From contig NZ_JAAIXY010000018.1 in NCBI RefSeq assembly GCF_010894455.1, positions 1 through 64,000 on the forward strand: 64,000 nt of DNA, written 5' to 3'. This DNA is from Myxococcus eversor. Lineage in GTDB: Bacteria > Myxococcota > Myxococcia > Myxococcales > Myxococcaceae. Position numbers and translations under genes: made by a program. Every line of letters begins with the position of its first letter. Within the stretch, counting starts at the first letter, position 1. This document shows, in pieces, positions 1 through 8,512 of this stretch. Below the pieces are notes generated by a model. It was not told the DNA's origin, made no database searches, and worked only from the letters and a program-made list of their open reading frames with translations.

Positions 1-2
1 CC

Positions 3-362
3 CCGAACGCCGTGGCCATGGCGAGCCGGAGAGGGCGTAGTGAGAATCATCACATCGCCACGAACAAGAACGATGTCTCCGCCGCGCGCGGTGGCCCCTG
101 GACGCCAAGATTCAGGGAGTTGTTCACCAGGGCTGGGATGCAGCTGAAGGACTCCGAGAACATCGTCAAAGTCGCTGGCCACAAGGGACCGCATCCGCAA
201 CAGTATCACGAGCACGTCGAAGAGCGACTGAGTCTGGCCTTGGGAAAGTGCCGCAAGGTGGAAGATTGCCGGAAGGCCCTCACAGAGGAGCTACGCAAGC
301 TCGCCAGCGAAGCACAGACCCCAGGAACCAAAATCCACAGGCTTTTGACTCGGGACCCGTAA
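3..362 (+). CDS. AHH-domain nuclease toxin, C-terminal part (cut by the window edge)
   Basis: The frame is open to the first base of the window, so this is the tail of a longer protein; the GTG at 12 and ATG at 18 are probably internal. The visible part carries an ENHHIATNKN motif (the HH of the AHH nuclease family, an HNH/Endonuclease VII relative), then a conserved NIVKVAGHKGPHPQQYHEHV segment that matches the rest of the fold. In myxobacteria AHH domains sit as toxic tips on lipoproteins or polymorphic toxins and are predicted to cut nucleic acid. It stops with TAA 19 bp before an Imm11 family gene, the usual toxin-immunity order. The delivery part of the protein is outside the window, so the secretion route cannot be read. 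Confidence 0.8.
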   Translation, partial: PNAVAMASRRGRSENHHIATNKNDVSAARGGPWTPRFRELFTRAGMQLKDSENIVKVAGHKGPHPQQYHEHVEERLSLALGKCRKVEDCRKALTEELRKLASEAQTPGTKIHRLLTRDP

Positions 363-381
363 GGAATCTAGGAAGCCCGCC

Positions 382-957
382 ATGCCGAATTCGTCGCGAT
401 ACTTCAGGCTCAGAGAAGACGTGCAGGGTGGGAACTGGTACCTGGGAGACCCGATGGATGAGACGGGCAACCAGGTCGAGGACATCTGGCAGTTTGCCGA
501 AGGGCAGCCCGTCCAGTCTGCGGGGCGCCTGAAGTTTCCCATCCGTGAGCCTGGGAGGTGGTTGGACTACTGCACGGCAGGCGTTGGCAAGGCTCCAATC
601 GTCCACATCAGGGTCGCCAACCTCTTCGCGGAGCTGGCTCCCGATGATGTGCAATTGATACCCGTCGATGTCGAAGGTCGCCCGGAACAGCATGTCGTGC
701 TCGTCGCCACAAAGTTGATCCGGTGCGTCGATGACGAAGCCTCGGAAGAGATAATGTATTGGAAGCCCGAGGACGAGCGGCCGGACAAGCTCGGCCAGTA
801 CCGCAGCGTCTACGGGATGCGAATCGACCCCACGAAGGTGGGCGGTGCGAAGGTGTTCCGCACCTGGGGGTGGTCCATTGCCCTCATCGTCTCCGAGGAC
901 ATCAAGGTGGCCCTGGAGCGAGCGAAAGTCACCGGGGCGAAGTTCGAGGAGGTCTGA
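382..957 (+). CDS. Imm11 (DUF1629, MXAN_0049-type) immunity protein
   Basis: A soluble 191-residue protein without signal peptide or membrane segment, as expected of a cytoplasmic antidote. It opens with a short acidic/aromatic region, has GRWLDYCTAG and IVHIRVANLF blocks in the middle, and ends with FRTWGWSIALIVSEDIKVAL, typical of the Imm11 family whose members follow AHH or related toxin tips in Myxococcus. An AGGA element lies just upstream of the ATG and the gap to the toxin gene is 19 bp, so both are probably made from one transcript. The inferred role is to bind and block the upstream nuclease domain. Family assignment rests on recognition of the C-terminal pattern and the context. Confidence 0.78.
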   Translation: MPNSSRYFRLREDVQGGNWYLGDPMDETGNQVEDIWQFAEGQPVQSAGRLKFPIREPGRWLDYCTAGVGKAPIVHIRVANLFAELAPDDVQLIPVDVEGRPEQHVVLVATKLIRCVDDEASEEIMYWKPEDERPDKLGQYRSVYGMRIDPTKVGGAKVFRTWGWSIALIVSEDIKVALERAKVTGAKFEEV

Positions 958-966
958 GCCAATAGC

Positions 967-2994
967 TCACACCTCGATGCGGTTGCGCCCGTTCGTCTTC
1001 GCCCGGTTCAGCCGGGCATCCGCGGCGCGCAGCAGCTCCTCCAGCGTCGCCCCGTCTCCAGGCGCCTCGGCGATGCCGGCGCTCACCGTAATCCCGAAGG
1101 ACTCGCCTCCGTCGCCGTCGAAGGTCATCTGCGCGACCTCCGCCATCGTCCGCGACAGAATCGCCTTCGCGCTCTCCTTCGTCTCCCCCAACAACCCCAC
1201 CACGAACTCCTCCCCTCCCCACCGCCCTCGCACGTCCTCCCGCCGGAAGCGCGCCCCCAACAACCGCCCCAGCCGCGTCAGCACCCTGTCTCCCGCCAGG
1301 TGCCCGTACCTGTCATTCACCCGCTTGAAGTGGTCCACATCCAGGAAACACAACGCCAACGGCCGCTGCTGACGCTGCGCCTCCGACAGGCGCGCACGCA
1401 CACCTTCGATGAACGGCCGCCTCAACAACAACCCCGTCAACGCATCCCGCTCCGAGCGCTCCCGCGACAGCCGCGCCCGCTCCAGCCGCGCCTGCACCCG
1501 CGCCCGCAACTCCTCCTTCAACACCGGCTTGGAGATGTAGTCGTCCGCCCCCGCCTGGAACGCCGCCAGCCGGAACTCCAACCCCAGGTGCGCCGTTATC
1601 AACAACACCGGCAGCTCCTGCCACGCCGGCGTCGACCTCAGAATCCGACACAAATCAAAGCCGCTCGGCCCAGGCATCTGCACGTCCAACAACAATAAAT
1701 CTGGCCGATGCTCCGCCAACGCCTCCATCAACTGGTGCGCATCCCCCAACCCCACCACCTCAATCTGCTCGCTCGCCAGCGAGTGCACCAACGCCGCAAT
1801 CGCCTCCGGGTCGTCGTCCACCACCAACACCCGCGCCCGCTCCGGCCGCCGCGCCGCCACCATCCGCTCCGCTGCCGCAGCGAAGTCCTGCGCCGTGAAG
1901 GGCCTCGGCAGGAACAACGACGCCCCCGCATGCGCCGCCGCCACCCGGTCCTCCAACCCTCCCTCCCCCTCCATGAACCCCAACGGCAACGAGCCCAACC
2001 CCTCCACCGACCGCAGTTGGTGCGCCGCCTGGATGCCTCCCATCTCGCCACCCAGATGCATGTGGATGAGCACCCCATCCACCCACTGCTTGCTCGCCAC
2101 CGCCACCGCCTCGTTCGCCGTGCGCGCCGGCAACACCCGCACCACGTGCGCCTTCCCCAGCCGCTCCGCCTCCGCCAACACGTGCGCGTCCTCGTCCACC
2201 ACCAGCAGCACCCCCTCCGTCGGCAACATCGCCGCGGGGGCCGGCTTGCCCACGGGCTTCACCGGCACCGACGCCGCCCTCGCCAGCTCCCGGAACGTCG
2301 CGTCCACCTGCCCCCAGTCCATCCGCGCCGCGTCCTTCGCCGACCGCAGCACGTCCTCCAACCGCCCCGCCGAAAGACTCACCTCCGTGAACCCATAGCT
2401 GCCCGCCGTCCCATGCAGCTTGTGGACGACGATGGTCGCCTCCTCCAGAGCATCCCGCTTCCCCGCCCGCGCGTCGCCCAGCAGCGTCTCCAGCCCGCCC
2501 ACCTTGTCCTTCAGCCGCGCGCCGTACTCCTGATTCAACGCGACCAGGCTCGCCGCCAGCTCGTCGCGCACCAGGTCCACGTCCGCCAGCGCCCGAGGCC
2601 CGGGCGGCGGCGGCGGCAACGCCTTGGTGAAGAGCTGGTTCACCCAGAGGAACAACTCCTCCGGCCGGTAGGGCTTGTGGATGATGCGCGCCACCCGCAA
2701 CTGCCGCGTGAGCAGCTCGTGGCTCTTCAAGTCCTTCCAGAACGCCGACGCGAACAACACCGGCAGCTCCGGCTGCGTCTTGCGCAGCTCGCGGATGAAA
2801 TCCGCCCCCGTCACCCCCGGCAACAACCCGTCAACGATGGCCGCGTCCACCGGCATCTTCGCGAGCAACGTGCGCGCCTCCGCCGCCGTGCGCGCCGACT
2901 CCACCCGGAAGCCCTTCTCCCGAAGGAACGCACAGACCAGCGTCTGCAGGTCCTTGTCGTCCTCCAGGAACAGGAGCGTCTTCGCCTCGTTCAT
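967..2994 (-). CDS. Multi-receiver / Hpt / GGDEF diguanylate cyclase response regulator
   Basis: A 675-residue soluble signalling protein. Domains in order: receiver 1 (about 5-120, phospho-acceptor Asp55 in VDGLLPG); an Hpt domain with the HKLHGTAGSYG motif (His191); a degenerate receiver 2 (about 260-378) with His311 where the Asp should be; receiver 3 (about 387-505, Asp437 in LLLDVQMPG); and a GGDEF domain (about 512-672) with intact GGEEF at 593-597. An RxxD inhibitory site (R584, D587) lies five residues before it, so it should make c-di-GMP with product feedback. The start overlaps the upstream hybrid kinase by 4 bp (ATGA), so the two are co-translated. The architecture suggests a phosphorelay ending in c-di-GMP synthesis. 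It converges on the immunity gene with a 9-bp gap. Confidence 0.9.
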   Translation of the reverse strand: MNEAKTLLFLEDDKDLQTLVCAFLREKGFRVESARTAAEARTLLAKMPVDAAIVDGLLPGVTGADFIRELRKTQPELPVLFASAFWKDLKSHELLTRQLRVARIIHKPYRPEELFLWVNQLFTKALPPPPPGPRALADVDLVRDELAASLVALNQEYGARLKDKVGGLETLLGDARAGKRDALEEATIVVHKLHGTAGSYGFTEVSLSAGRLEDVLRSAKDAARMDWGQVDATFRELARAASVPVKPVGKPAPAAMLPTEGVLLVVDEDAHVLAEAERLGKAHVVRVLPARTANEAVAVASKQWVDGVLIHMHLGGEMGGIQAAHQLRSVEGLGSLPLGFMEGEGGLEDRVAAAHAGASLFLPRPFTAQDFAAAAERMVAARRPERARVLVVDDDPEAIAALVHSLASEQIEVVGLGDAHQLMEALAEHRPDLLLLDVQMPGPSGFDLCRILRSTPAWQELPVLLITAHLGLEFRLAAFQAGADDYISKPVLKEELRARVQARLERARLSRERSERDALTGLLLRRPFIEGVRARLSEAQRQQRPLALCFLDVDHFKRVNDRYGHLAGDRVLTRLGRLLGARFRREDVRGRWGGEEFVVGLLGETKESAKAILSRTMAEVAQMTFDGDGGESFGITVSAGIAEAPGDGATLEELLRAADARLNRAKTNGRNRIEV

Positions 2995-5546
2995 GAAGCA
3001 GCCCTCTTCCCCGTGCCGCCGTCCTTGCGGGACAACAGCTCATGCAGCAGCTCGCGCACGGAGGCCACCAGCTCCTCCTCCGACGAGCGCGCCTTGCTCA
3101 AGTGCCGCGTAATCCCCAGCGTCAACTGCCGCTGGTCCGCCCGCGACAGGTCCCGTCCCGTGAACACGATGAGCGGAGTCGCCCGCCCCCGCCCCTGCCT
3201 CAGGATGTCCACCACCTCGAACCCGTCCAGCCCTGGCAGCCCCACGTCCAACACGATGAGGTCCGGCGGCGTCTCGCGCGCCAGCTCCACCGCGCTCTCC
3301 CCATCCGCCGCCTCGAACACCTGCACCGTCCCCAGCCGCTCCAGCCGCGCGCAGATGACTCGCCGCGTGGCCACGTCGTCGTCCACCACCAGCACCCGCG
3401 CCTGCCCCGGCCGCCGCATCGCGTGCCGCAGCGCGCTGAGCAGCCGCGTCTCCTCCAGCGGCTGCGACATCCAATCCACCCACAGGGGCGTGCCCACGCC
3501 CTCGCCCTCCGCCGAGCGCCCCGACACCGCCAGCACCGGCAGCTCGTGCGTGCGCGGCTGCTCGCGCAGGCTCCTCACCCAGTCCAGCGCCTGCCCATCC
3601 GGCATCTGCGTGTCCAGCACCACGGCGTCCGGCGGCGTCTCCTCCAGGACCTTCGCCGCCTCGGCCAGGCTCGCGGCCCGCACCACCCGGTAACCCTCTT
3701 GCGACAGCAACCCGCGCAGCAACGCCGACAGCTCCGCGTCCGCCGTCGCCACCAGCACGTTGTAACGGGTGGAGTCCTTCACCACCGCGCCCACCGCCGC
3801 ATGCGAGCCCGACACCGAGCGCGCCGCGTCCAGCGTGAAGGTGAACGTGGAGCCCTTCTCCGGCGCGCTCTCCACCTCGATGCCGCCGCCGTGCTGGTTC
3901 ACGATGGCCTGGGAGATGGCCAGCCCCAATCCCGTGCCTCCCTTGGAGCGCGTGTCCGAGCCGTCGAGCTGCTGGAAGCGCGCGAACAGCCGCCCCCGCT
4001 GCTCCTCGGGAATGCCCGGTCCCTTGTCCACCACGCTGAAGCGCACCCGCCCCGGGGCCTCCATCCACACATGCACCGCCACCTCGGCGCCACCGGGCGA
4101 GAACTTCACCGCGTTGGAGACGAGGTTCGTCAGCACCTGGATGAGCCTGTCCCGGTCTCCCTTCACCCGAGGCGCGTCCTCCACCACCGCGCGCAGCGAC
4201 ACCCCCGCCGCGTCCGCCACGCCGCGCAGGCCGCTGAACGTCGCCTCCACCAGCTCCAACCCCTCCACCGAGGCCAGCTTCAGCTCCAGCATCCCCGCTT
4301 CCATCTTCTCCAAATCGAGGATGTCGTTGATGAGGCGGATGAGGCGCTCCGTGTTGGAGCGGGCGATGCGCACCATGTCCAGCGCCTGCTCCGGCATCTC
4401 CCCGACGATGCCGCCCTCCAACAACCCCAACGAGCCCCGGATGGACGTCAGCGGCGTGCGCAGCTCGTGGCTCACCGTGGAGACGAACTCGTTCTTCATC
4501 CGCTCCACCTCCTTGCGCTCGGTGATGTCGCGCACGAAGGCGGTGAAGCGCGCCGGGCCCTCTCCCGGCACCCGCGCCAGCGTCAGCTCCGCGGGGAACA
4601 TGCTCCCGTCCGCGCGCAGGCACGGCGACTCCAGCCGCGTCGCCTGGCCCGACGTCTCGCGCAGCGCCGCCGCCACCTCCTCGCGCTTGCCGGCGGGCAA
4701 CGATGCGGGCAACGCCAGCGCCAGGAAGTCCCGGCCCACCGCTTCTGACGCCTTCAGCCGGAAGACGTGCTCCGCCGTGGGGTTCAGCTCCAGCAGTCGC
4801 CCCGCCTCGTCCACCAGCAGGATGCCGTCCGGCGCCGCCTCCAGGATGGCCGCCTTGCGCGCCTCCGTGGTGCGCTGCTCCTGACCCGCGAGCAAGAGCG
4901 CCTGGCCGCGCTCCTCCACCCGCTTCTCCAGGACCTCGTTGAGCGTGGCCAGTTCGCCGGACGCGCGCGACAGCCGCACCAGCACCACCACCACGTACGC
5001 CCCCAGCACCAGCGACACCCCGAAGAAGACGACGCGCGAGCGCTCGTTGCTCAACTGCGCCCGCTCATGCAGTTGGAGGAACGTGGTGACGAGCCGCTCC
5101 GCCTGCGCGCTGGCCGAGCGCTCCAGCAGCGCCTGCACCGCCACGTCCGCCTCGCGCCGCTCGCCTCGGACCGCCGCCTCTCGCGAGCGCACGAGCAGCG
5201 CGCGGTTGTCCTCCAGCGCGCGCAGGTATGCCTCCAGCGAGGAGGCCATCACCCGGCGCTCCTCCTCGGAGAGGAAGGACGGCACGTCGCGCAGCGTCAG
5301 GGCGCGGGCCTTCAGCGCCTCGAAGGAGGACAGCTCCGAGCCATGCAGCTCCGGCAGCCCCAGTCGCGCACGCAACACGTCCTGCTCCAGCTCCGCGCTG
5401 GCCAGGCGCAACTGCTGCAGCCGCGTGCGGTACCCATCGCTCTCGGCCATCCCCCACGGACGGCCCACCACGAACAGGCCACACAGCACCAGCAGCGCCC
5501 CCACCGCCAGCGCCACCGAGCGCTTGGACAGGCGGGAGCCCGTCAT
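2991..5546 (-). CDS. Membrane-bound hybrid sensor histidine kinase with two receivers
   Basis: An 851-residue protein with a transmembrane segment at about 11-28, a largely helical periplasmic region (40-165) resembling the DAHL ligand-binding domain (it has a LEQDVLRARLGL motif), and a second transmembrane segment at 173-192. Then come a PAS domain (about 228-345), a HisKA dimerisation domain with VSHELRTPLTS (His360), an HATPase domain with NLVSNAVKF, DKGPGIP and GTGLGLAI boxes, and two receivers (acceptors in VVLDTQMPDG and IVLDVGLPGLDG). All catalytic boxes look intact. It lies between a single-domain receiver gene and the GGDEF regulator, overlapping each by 4 bp, so the three form one signalling operon. 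The signal sensed is not evident. Confidence 0.92.
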   Translation of the reverse strand: MTGSRLSKRSVALAVGALLVLCGLFVVGRPWGMAESDGYRTRLQQLRLASAELEQDVLRARLGLPELHGSELSSFEALKARALTLRDVPSFLSEEERRVMASSLEAYLRALEDNRALLVRSREAAVRGERREADVAVQALLERSASAQAERLVTTFLQLHERAQLSNERSRVVFFGVSLVLGAYVVVVLVRLSRASGELATLNEVLEKRVEERGQALLLAGQEQRTTEARKAAILEAAPDGILLVDEAGRLLELNPTAEHVFRLKASEAVGRDFLALALPASLPAGKREEVAAALRETSGQATRLESPCLRADGSMFPAELTLARVPGEGPARFTAFVRDITERKEVERMKNEFVSTVSHELRTPLTSIRGSLGLLEGGIVGEMPEQALDMVRIARSNTERLIRLINDILDLEKMEAGMLELKLASVEGLELVEATFSGLRGVADAAGVSLRAVVEDAPRVKGDRDRLIQVLTNLVSNAVKFSPGGAEVAVHVWMEAPGRVRFSVVDKGPGIPEEQRGRLFARFQQLDGSDTRSKGGTGLGLAISQAIVNQHGGGIEVESAPEKGSTFTFTLDAARSVSGSHAAVGAVVKDSTRYNVLVATADAELSALLRGLLSQEGYRVVRAASLAEAAKVLEETPPDAVVLDTQMPDGQALDWVRSLREQPRTHELPVLAVSGRSAEGEGVGTPLWVDWMSQPLEETRLLSALRHAMRRPGQARVLVVDDDVATRRVICARLERLGTVQVFEAADGESAVELARETPPDLIVLDVGLPGLDGFEVVDILRQGRGRATPLIVFTGRDLSRADQRQLTLGITRHLSKARSSEEELVASVRELLHELLSRKDGGTGKRAAS

Positions 5547-5920
5547 TCCGGCACCAGCTTGCGAATCTCCTTGGGCAGCGTCATCGGGTCGAACGGCTTG
5601 CCGATGACGCCCACCGCGCCCAACTCCAGATAGCGGGCGACCTCCTGCTTCTGCACCTTCGCCGTCATGAAGATGATGGGCGTGCGCGCCGTCGCGTCCT
5701 GCTCGCGCAGCCGGTTGAACGTGGTGGGTCCATCCATGCCCGGCATCATGACGTCCAGCAGGATGAGGTCCGGCTGCTCCTCCGCGGCCTTCGTCAGCGC
5801 CTCGTTGCCCGACGCGGCCAGCACCGTCACCCAGCCACCCACCCGGCTCAGGCTCAGCTTGCCGATGGCCCGGATGTCCTCTTCGTCGTCCACCAGCATC
5901 ACCTTGCGCAGTGTCGTCAT
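5543..5920 (-). CDS. Single-domain response regulator (CheY-like)
   Basis: A 125-residue stand-alone receiver beginning MTTLRKVMLVDDEEDIR. It has the acidic pair DDEED, acceptor Asp in LILLDVMMPGMDG, a Thr in FMTAKV and the conserved Lys in GKPFDP, so it should be phosphorylatable. The ATG at 5920 was chosen because GGAGGT lies at the right distance upstream; a longer reading frame reaching 6049 has no domain support. It is first in the operon and its stop overlaps the hybrid kinase start by 4 bp. It probably works as a phosphate shuttle or sink for the kinase, since it has no output domain. Confidence 0.9.
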   Translation of the reverse strand: MTTLRKVMLVDDEEDIRAIGKLSLSRVGGWVTVLAASGNEALTKAAEEQPDLILLDVMMPGMDGPTTFNRLREQDATARTPIIFMTAKVQKQEVARYLELGAVGVIGKPFDPMTLPKEIRKLVPE

Positions 5921-6075
5921 GGGCGGACCTCCTGGATGCGATGCACCAATGGTGCTTGGTATCTCACGTGCGGGGTGCACGGGCACTGGACGTCCGTCCA
6001 AGACCCTGGCGGGCTGAAGCCCTGGTCGGGATTCAACACCGGGCCCCATCGCATTCCCAGCCCCGTGAGGGACGC

Positions 6076-6525
6076 CTAGCCGGTGGCCTTGGCCTTGCGG
6101 CGGCGCACCGCGCGCACGGGCTTCTTCGCCGGCGGCGCCACGGGCGGCATCACCGAGACGACGGCGTTGACCACGCGCGACACGGCGCGAAGCTGGGACG
6201 GCTCCAGCTCCCGCAGCTTGCGCGTCATCCGCCGCAGCTCCACCGGGTCTTCCCGCTCGGGCTTGCGCGAGGACACGGGGGTGAGGGACGCACCACCGCG
6301 CCCCACGCCCAGCAGCGTATCCGAGGAGACCTGGAGCGCGTCACACAGCCGCTTCAGCGTTTGAGCACGGGGCAACATCTTCCCGCGCTCCAGCCGGCTG
6401 TAGACCTCCATGGCCATGCCGACTTTGTCCGCCACGTCGCCCTGGGTGAGGCCCAATCGCAGGCGGGCGACTCGGGCCGCCCCTCCCAGGATGGCCGCGA
6501 GCTTGTGGTCGACGGGCTCACGCAT
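6076..6525 (-). CDS. XRE-family HTH regulator (paralog 1)
   Basis: A 149-residue protein with a helix-turn-helix of the XRE/Cro type at about 12-66: RLGLTQGDVADKVGMAMEVY followed by SRLERGKMLP. A C-terminal helical segment LRRMTRKLRELEPSQLRAV and a very basic tail follow. The same two-part layout is found in the next gene (6600-6971), so the two are tandem paralogs 74 bp apart on the same strand. The ATG at 6525 starts the recognisable protein; there is no strong ribosome site, and a much longer upstream frame is only the shadow of the neighbour. It probably acts as a dimeric repressor or activator; candidate operators lie at 7072-7148. Confidence 0.82.
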   Translation of the reverse strand: MREPVDHKLAAILGGAARVARLRLGLTQGDVADKVGMAMEVYSRLERGKMLPRAQTLKRLCDALQVSSDTLLGVGRGGASLTPVSSRKPEREDPVELRRMTRKLRELEPSQLRAVSRVVNAVVSVMPPVAPPAKKPVRAVRRRKAKATG

Positions 6526-6599
6526 GATGGCCGGGAGCGTCGCACGGCCGCACCCTCGCGCAAGTTCATTTCCCGCGCCCTCACCCAGGCAGCGGACCT

Positions 6600-6971
6600 T
6601 CAGCGGCGCAGGAGCCCCAGCGCGCCGTGGACCAACTGGACGACGGCCCGGAGCTGCTCGGGCCCCAGCGCGCGCAGCGCCCTCACCAGCCGGCGCAGGG
6701 CGGGCGGGTCCTCGGCGCGCGTCACCACCGGGGCCCCGGGCACCACCAGCGGCGCCTCCGACAGGCCGAGCAGCGCGTTGGCGTCCATGCGCAACACCAG
6801 ACACAGCCGCCGCAGCGTGGTGACGCTGGGCAACACCCGGCCCCGCTCCATGCGGCTGTAGACCTCCATGGCGATGCCCACCCGCTCGGCCACGTCCGCC
6901 TGGGTCAGTCCCAGCCGGGACCTCGCCGCCCTCGCCGCCGTGCCCACGGTGATGGCCAGTTCCTCGTTCAT
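6600..6971 (-). CDS. XRE-family HTH regulator (paralog 2)
   Basis: A 123-residue protein with the HTH segment RLGLTQADVAERVGIAMEVY, SRMERGRVLPS and a C-terminal LRRLVRALRALGPEQLRAV segment. It is clearly homologous to the product of 6076-6525 along its length but lacks that protein's basic tail. The start MNEELAITV is preferred over an upstream frame (to 7079) because the HTH begins at the usual distance and because the upstream extension runs into the palindromic operator region. It is divergent from the Ser/Thr kinase gene at 7202, so the 230-bp spacer probably carries both promoters. Autoregulation is inferred from the operator layout. Confidence 0.82.
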   Translation of the reverse strand: MNEELAITVGTAARAARSRLGLTQADVAERVGIAMEVYSRMERGRVLPSVTTLRRLCLVLRMDANALLGLSEAPLVVPGAPVVTRAEDPPALRRLVRALRALGPEQLRAVVQLVHGALGLLRR

Positions 6972-7071
6972 CGTCCTCGCGCCTCTCGCAAGTCTCCCTA
7001 CCACGTCACCTGTCCGGAACCCTACCCCACACGGCACGAGACTACCCGAAAAGGCGTCCGCCATGCTAATG

Positions 7072-7148
7072 ACCTCCAAGGTTCAATCGACAGGCAACCC
7101 ATGCACTTTCAATTTGAAATTTTCCGAGGGGAATCCAACCTTGAAGGT
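7072..7148. promoter_or_regulatory. Three-palindrome operator region between XRE and kinase genes
   Basis: Three palindromes occur in an AT-rich island: ACCTCCAAGGT (7072-7082, one mismatch in the arms), TTTCAATTTGAAA (7107-7119, perfect 6-bp arms) and ACCTTGAAGGT (7138-7148, perfect 5-bp arms). The outer two are also inverted copies of one 12-mer with one mismatch (7072-7083 against 7137-7148). Centres are 36 and 30 bp apart. XRE proteins normally bind such short dyads as dimers, so these are candidate operators for the adjacent regulators, controlling their own promoter and that of the kinase at 7202. Binding is inferred, not shown. Confidence 0.5.
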
Positions 7149-7201
7149 CCATCACCTCGCGCACTTCACGCGGGTCGGGTCGGCGGCGGGAGGACGGGGC
7201 C

Positions 7202-8368
7202 ATGAGCGACCTCGAATCGACACACCCGCTGCTCCTGCAGCCGTCGGAGGAGCTGGGCGCCCTGCGCATCATCAAGAGGCTGGCCACGGGCGGGTATGGC
7301 GCCATCTATCTGGCGGAGACGCAGACGCGCGGCACCGTGGCGCTGAAGTTCGCGCTGGAGGGCCCCTCGGACGACGACGAGGCCCGGGTGGATGCGCGCA
7401 CCCAGCGAGAGGCCCGGCTGTTGATGCACCTGGACCATCCCAACGTGGTGGAGCTGCTCGGCTACCTGCGGTGGCCGGACGTGCGCCGCGGCTACCTCTA
7501 CCTCATCATGGACTATGTGGAGGGCCCCACCCTGTCGCGGTGGGCGGACAGCCCCCAGGCCACGCCTCGCCGGGCCACGGAGGTGTTCGCCTCGCTGGCC
7601 CTCACGCTGGACGCCATCCACCGCGAGGGCGTGGTCCACCGCGACCTCAAGGGCAGCAACATCATCATCCGCGCGTCGGACGGGCAGCCGGTGGTGGTGG
7701 ACTTCGGCTCGGGGGACCATGCCTGCGCGCCGACGCTGACGGAGGACCGGCTGCCCCCGGGCACGCCCAGCTACCGCAGTCCGGAGGCGCTGCGCTTCTG
7801 GATGGGGCCTCGAATTCCGGGCTCGCGCTACCGCTTCGTGCCCACGGATGACCTGTACTCGCTGGGCCTGGTCTTCCATGAGGTGCTGACGGGCGGCTTT
7901 CCCTACCGCGCCCACCTGCCGCCGTCCGCGCTGCTGGCCAGCATCGAGTCCGCCGAGCTGAAGCCGCCCTCCGTCCTCAACCCGCGCGTGCCTCCGGTGC
8001 TGGATGCCATCGTGCTGCGCCTCTTGAGCAAGCACGCCGTGGGCCGCTACCCCACGGGGGCGGAGCTGTGTGGGGCGCTGAGCGCGGCGCTGGAGCAGGC
8101 GGACAGCACCTGGGACGTGCCGCTGTTCCCACCCCGTCCTCCCCACGAGGCCATCACCGAGGAGGACGAGGCGCTCTTCGATGGAGACGAGGAGGCTCGG
8201 GAGTTTCGCCAGTGGATGCGCCGGGAGGACAGGGCCGGGGCCGGCTCCGACACCAGTCCGCCGGGCACGCCTCCCACCGAGCCCGGCGTCCCCTGGCGGT
8301 CCTGGCTGCGCAGGCGGATGCGGGTCCTGAGCGACGCGCTGCGGCCGTGGCGGAAGCGGGACGACTGA
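7202..8368 (+). CDS. Eukaryote-like Ser/Thr protein kinase
   Basis: A 388-residue soluble kinase. Visible catalytic elements: glycine loop LATGGYGAIY (28-36), Lys49 in VALKF, HRDLKGSNII with catalytic Asp148, DFG at 167-169 in VVVDFGSGD, and a GTPSYRSPEAL activation/APE-like segment. The catalytic domain occupies about 20-295; the rest is an acidic stretch and a short basic C-terminus with no membrane helix, so the kinase is cytosolic. It is divergent from two XRE regulators and 144 bp upstream of a second, degenerate kinase. The substrate is unknown. All key residues are present, so it is likely active, as is usual for the large myxobacterial kinase family. Confidence 0.92.
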   Translation: MSDLESTHPLLLQPSEELGALRIIKRLATGGYGAIYLAETQTRGTVALKFALEGPSDDDEARVDARTQREARLLMHLDHPNVVELLGYLRWPDVRRGYLYLIMDYVEGPTLSRWADSPQATPRRATEVFASLALTLDAIHREGVVHRDLKGSNIIIRASDGQPVVVDFGSGDHACAPTLTEDRLPPGTPSYRSPEALRFWMGPRIPGSRYRFVPTDDLYSLGLVFHEVLTGGFPYRAHLPPSALLASIESAELKPPSVLNPRVPPVLDAIVLRLLSKHAVGRYPTGAELCGALSAALEQADSTWDVPLFPPRPPHEAITEEDEALFDGDEEAREFRQWMRREDRAGAGSDTSPPGTPPTEPGVPWRSWLRRRMRVLSDALRPWRKRDD

Positions 8369-8512
8369 GGCTCGCCTCCGTCCCCTCCGAGCATCCAATC
8401 CCAGAGGTCTTCCGCTTGTCAGTCAACCTCTGACATTCCATGCGGGTTGCCTTTCGTGTTACCTCAGGCATCCTGTAGCAACCCAACCACTTCCCAGGTT
8501 CAAAGGCAGGCC

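Noticed and set aside
1708-3693. A 661-codon plus-strand frame across the GGDEF and hybrid kinase genes
   Set aside because: It is Arg/His/Pro/Gln-rich, the reverse-strand shadow of two clear signalling genes; no domain and no ribosome site.
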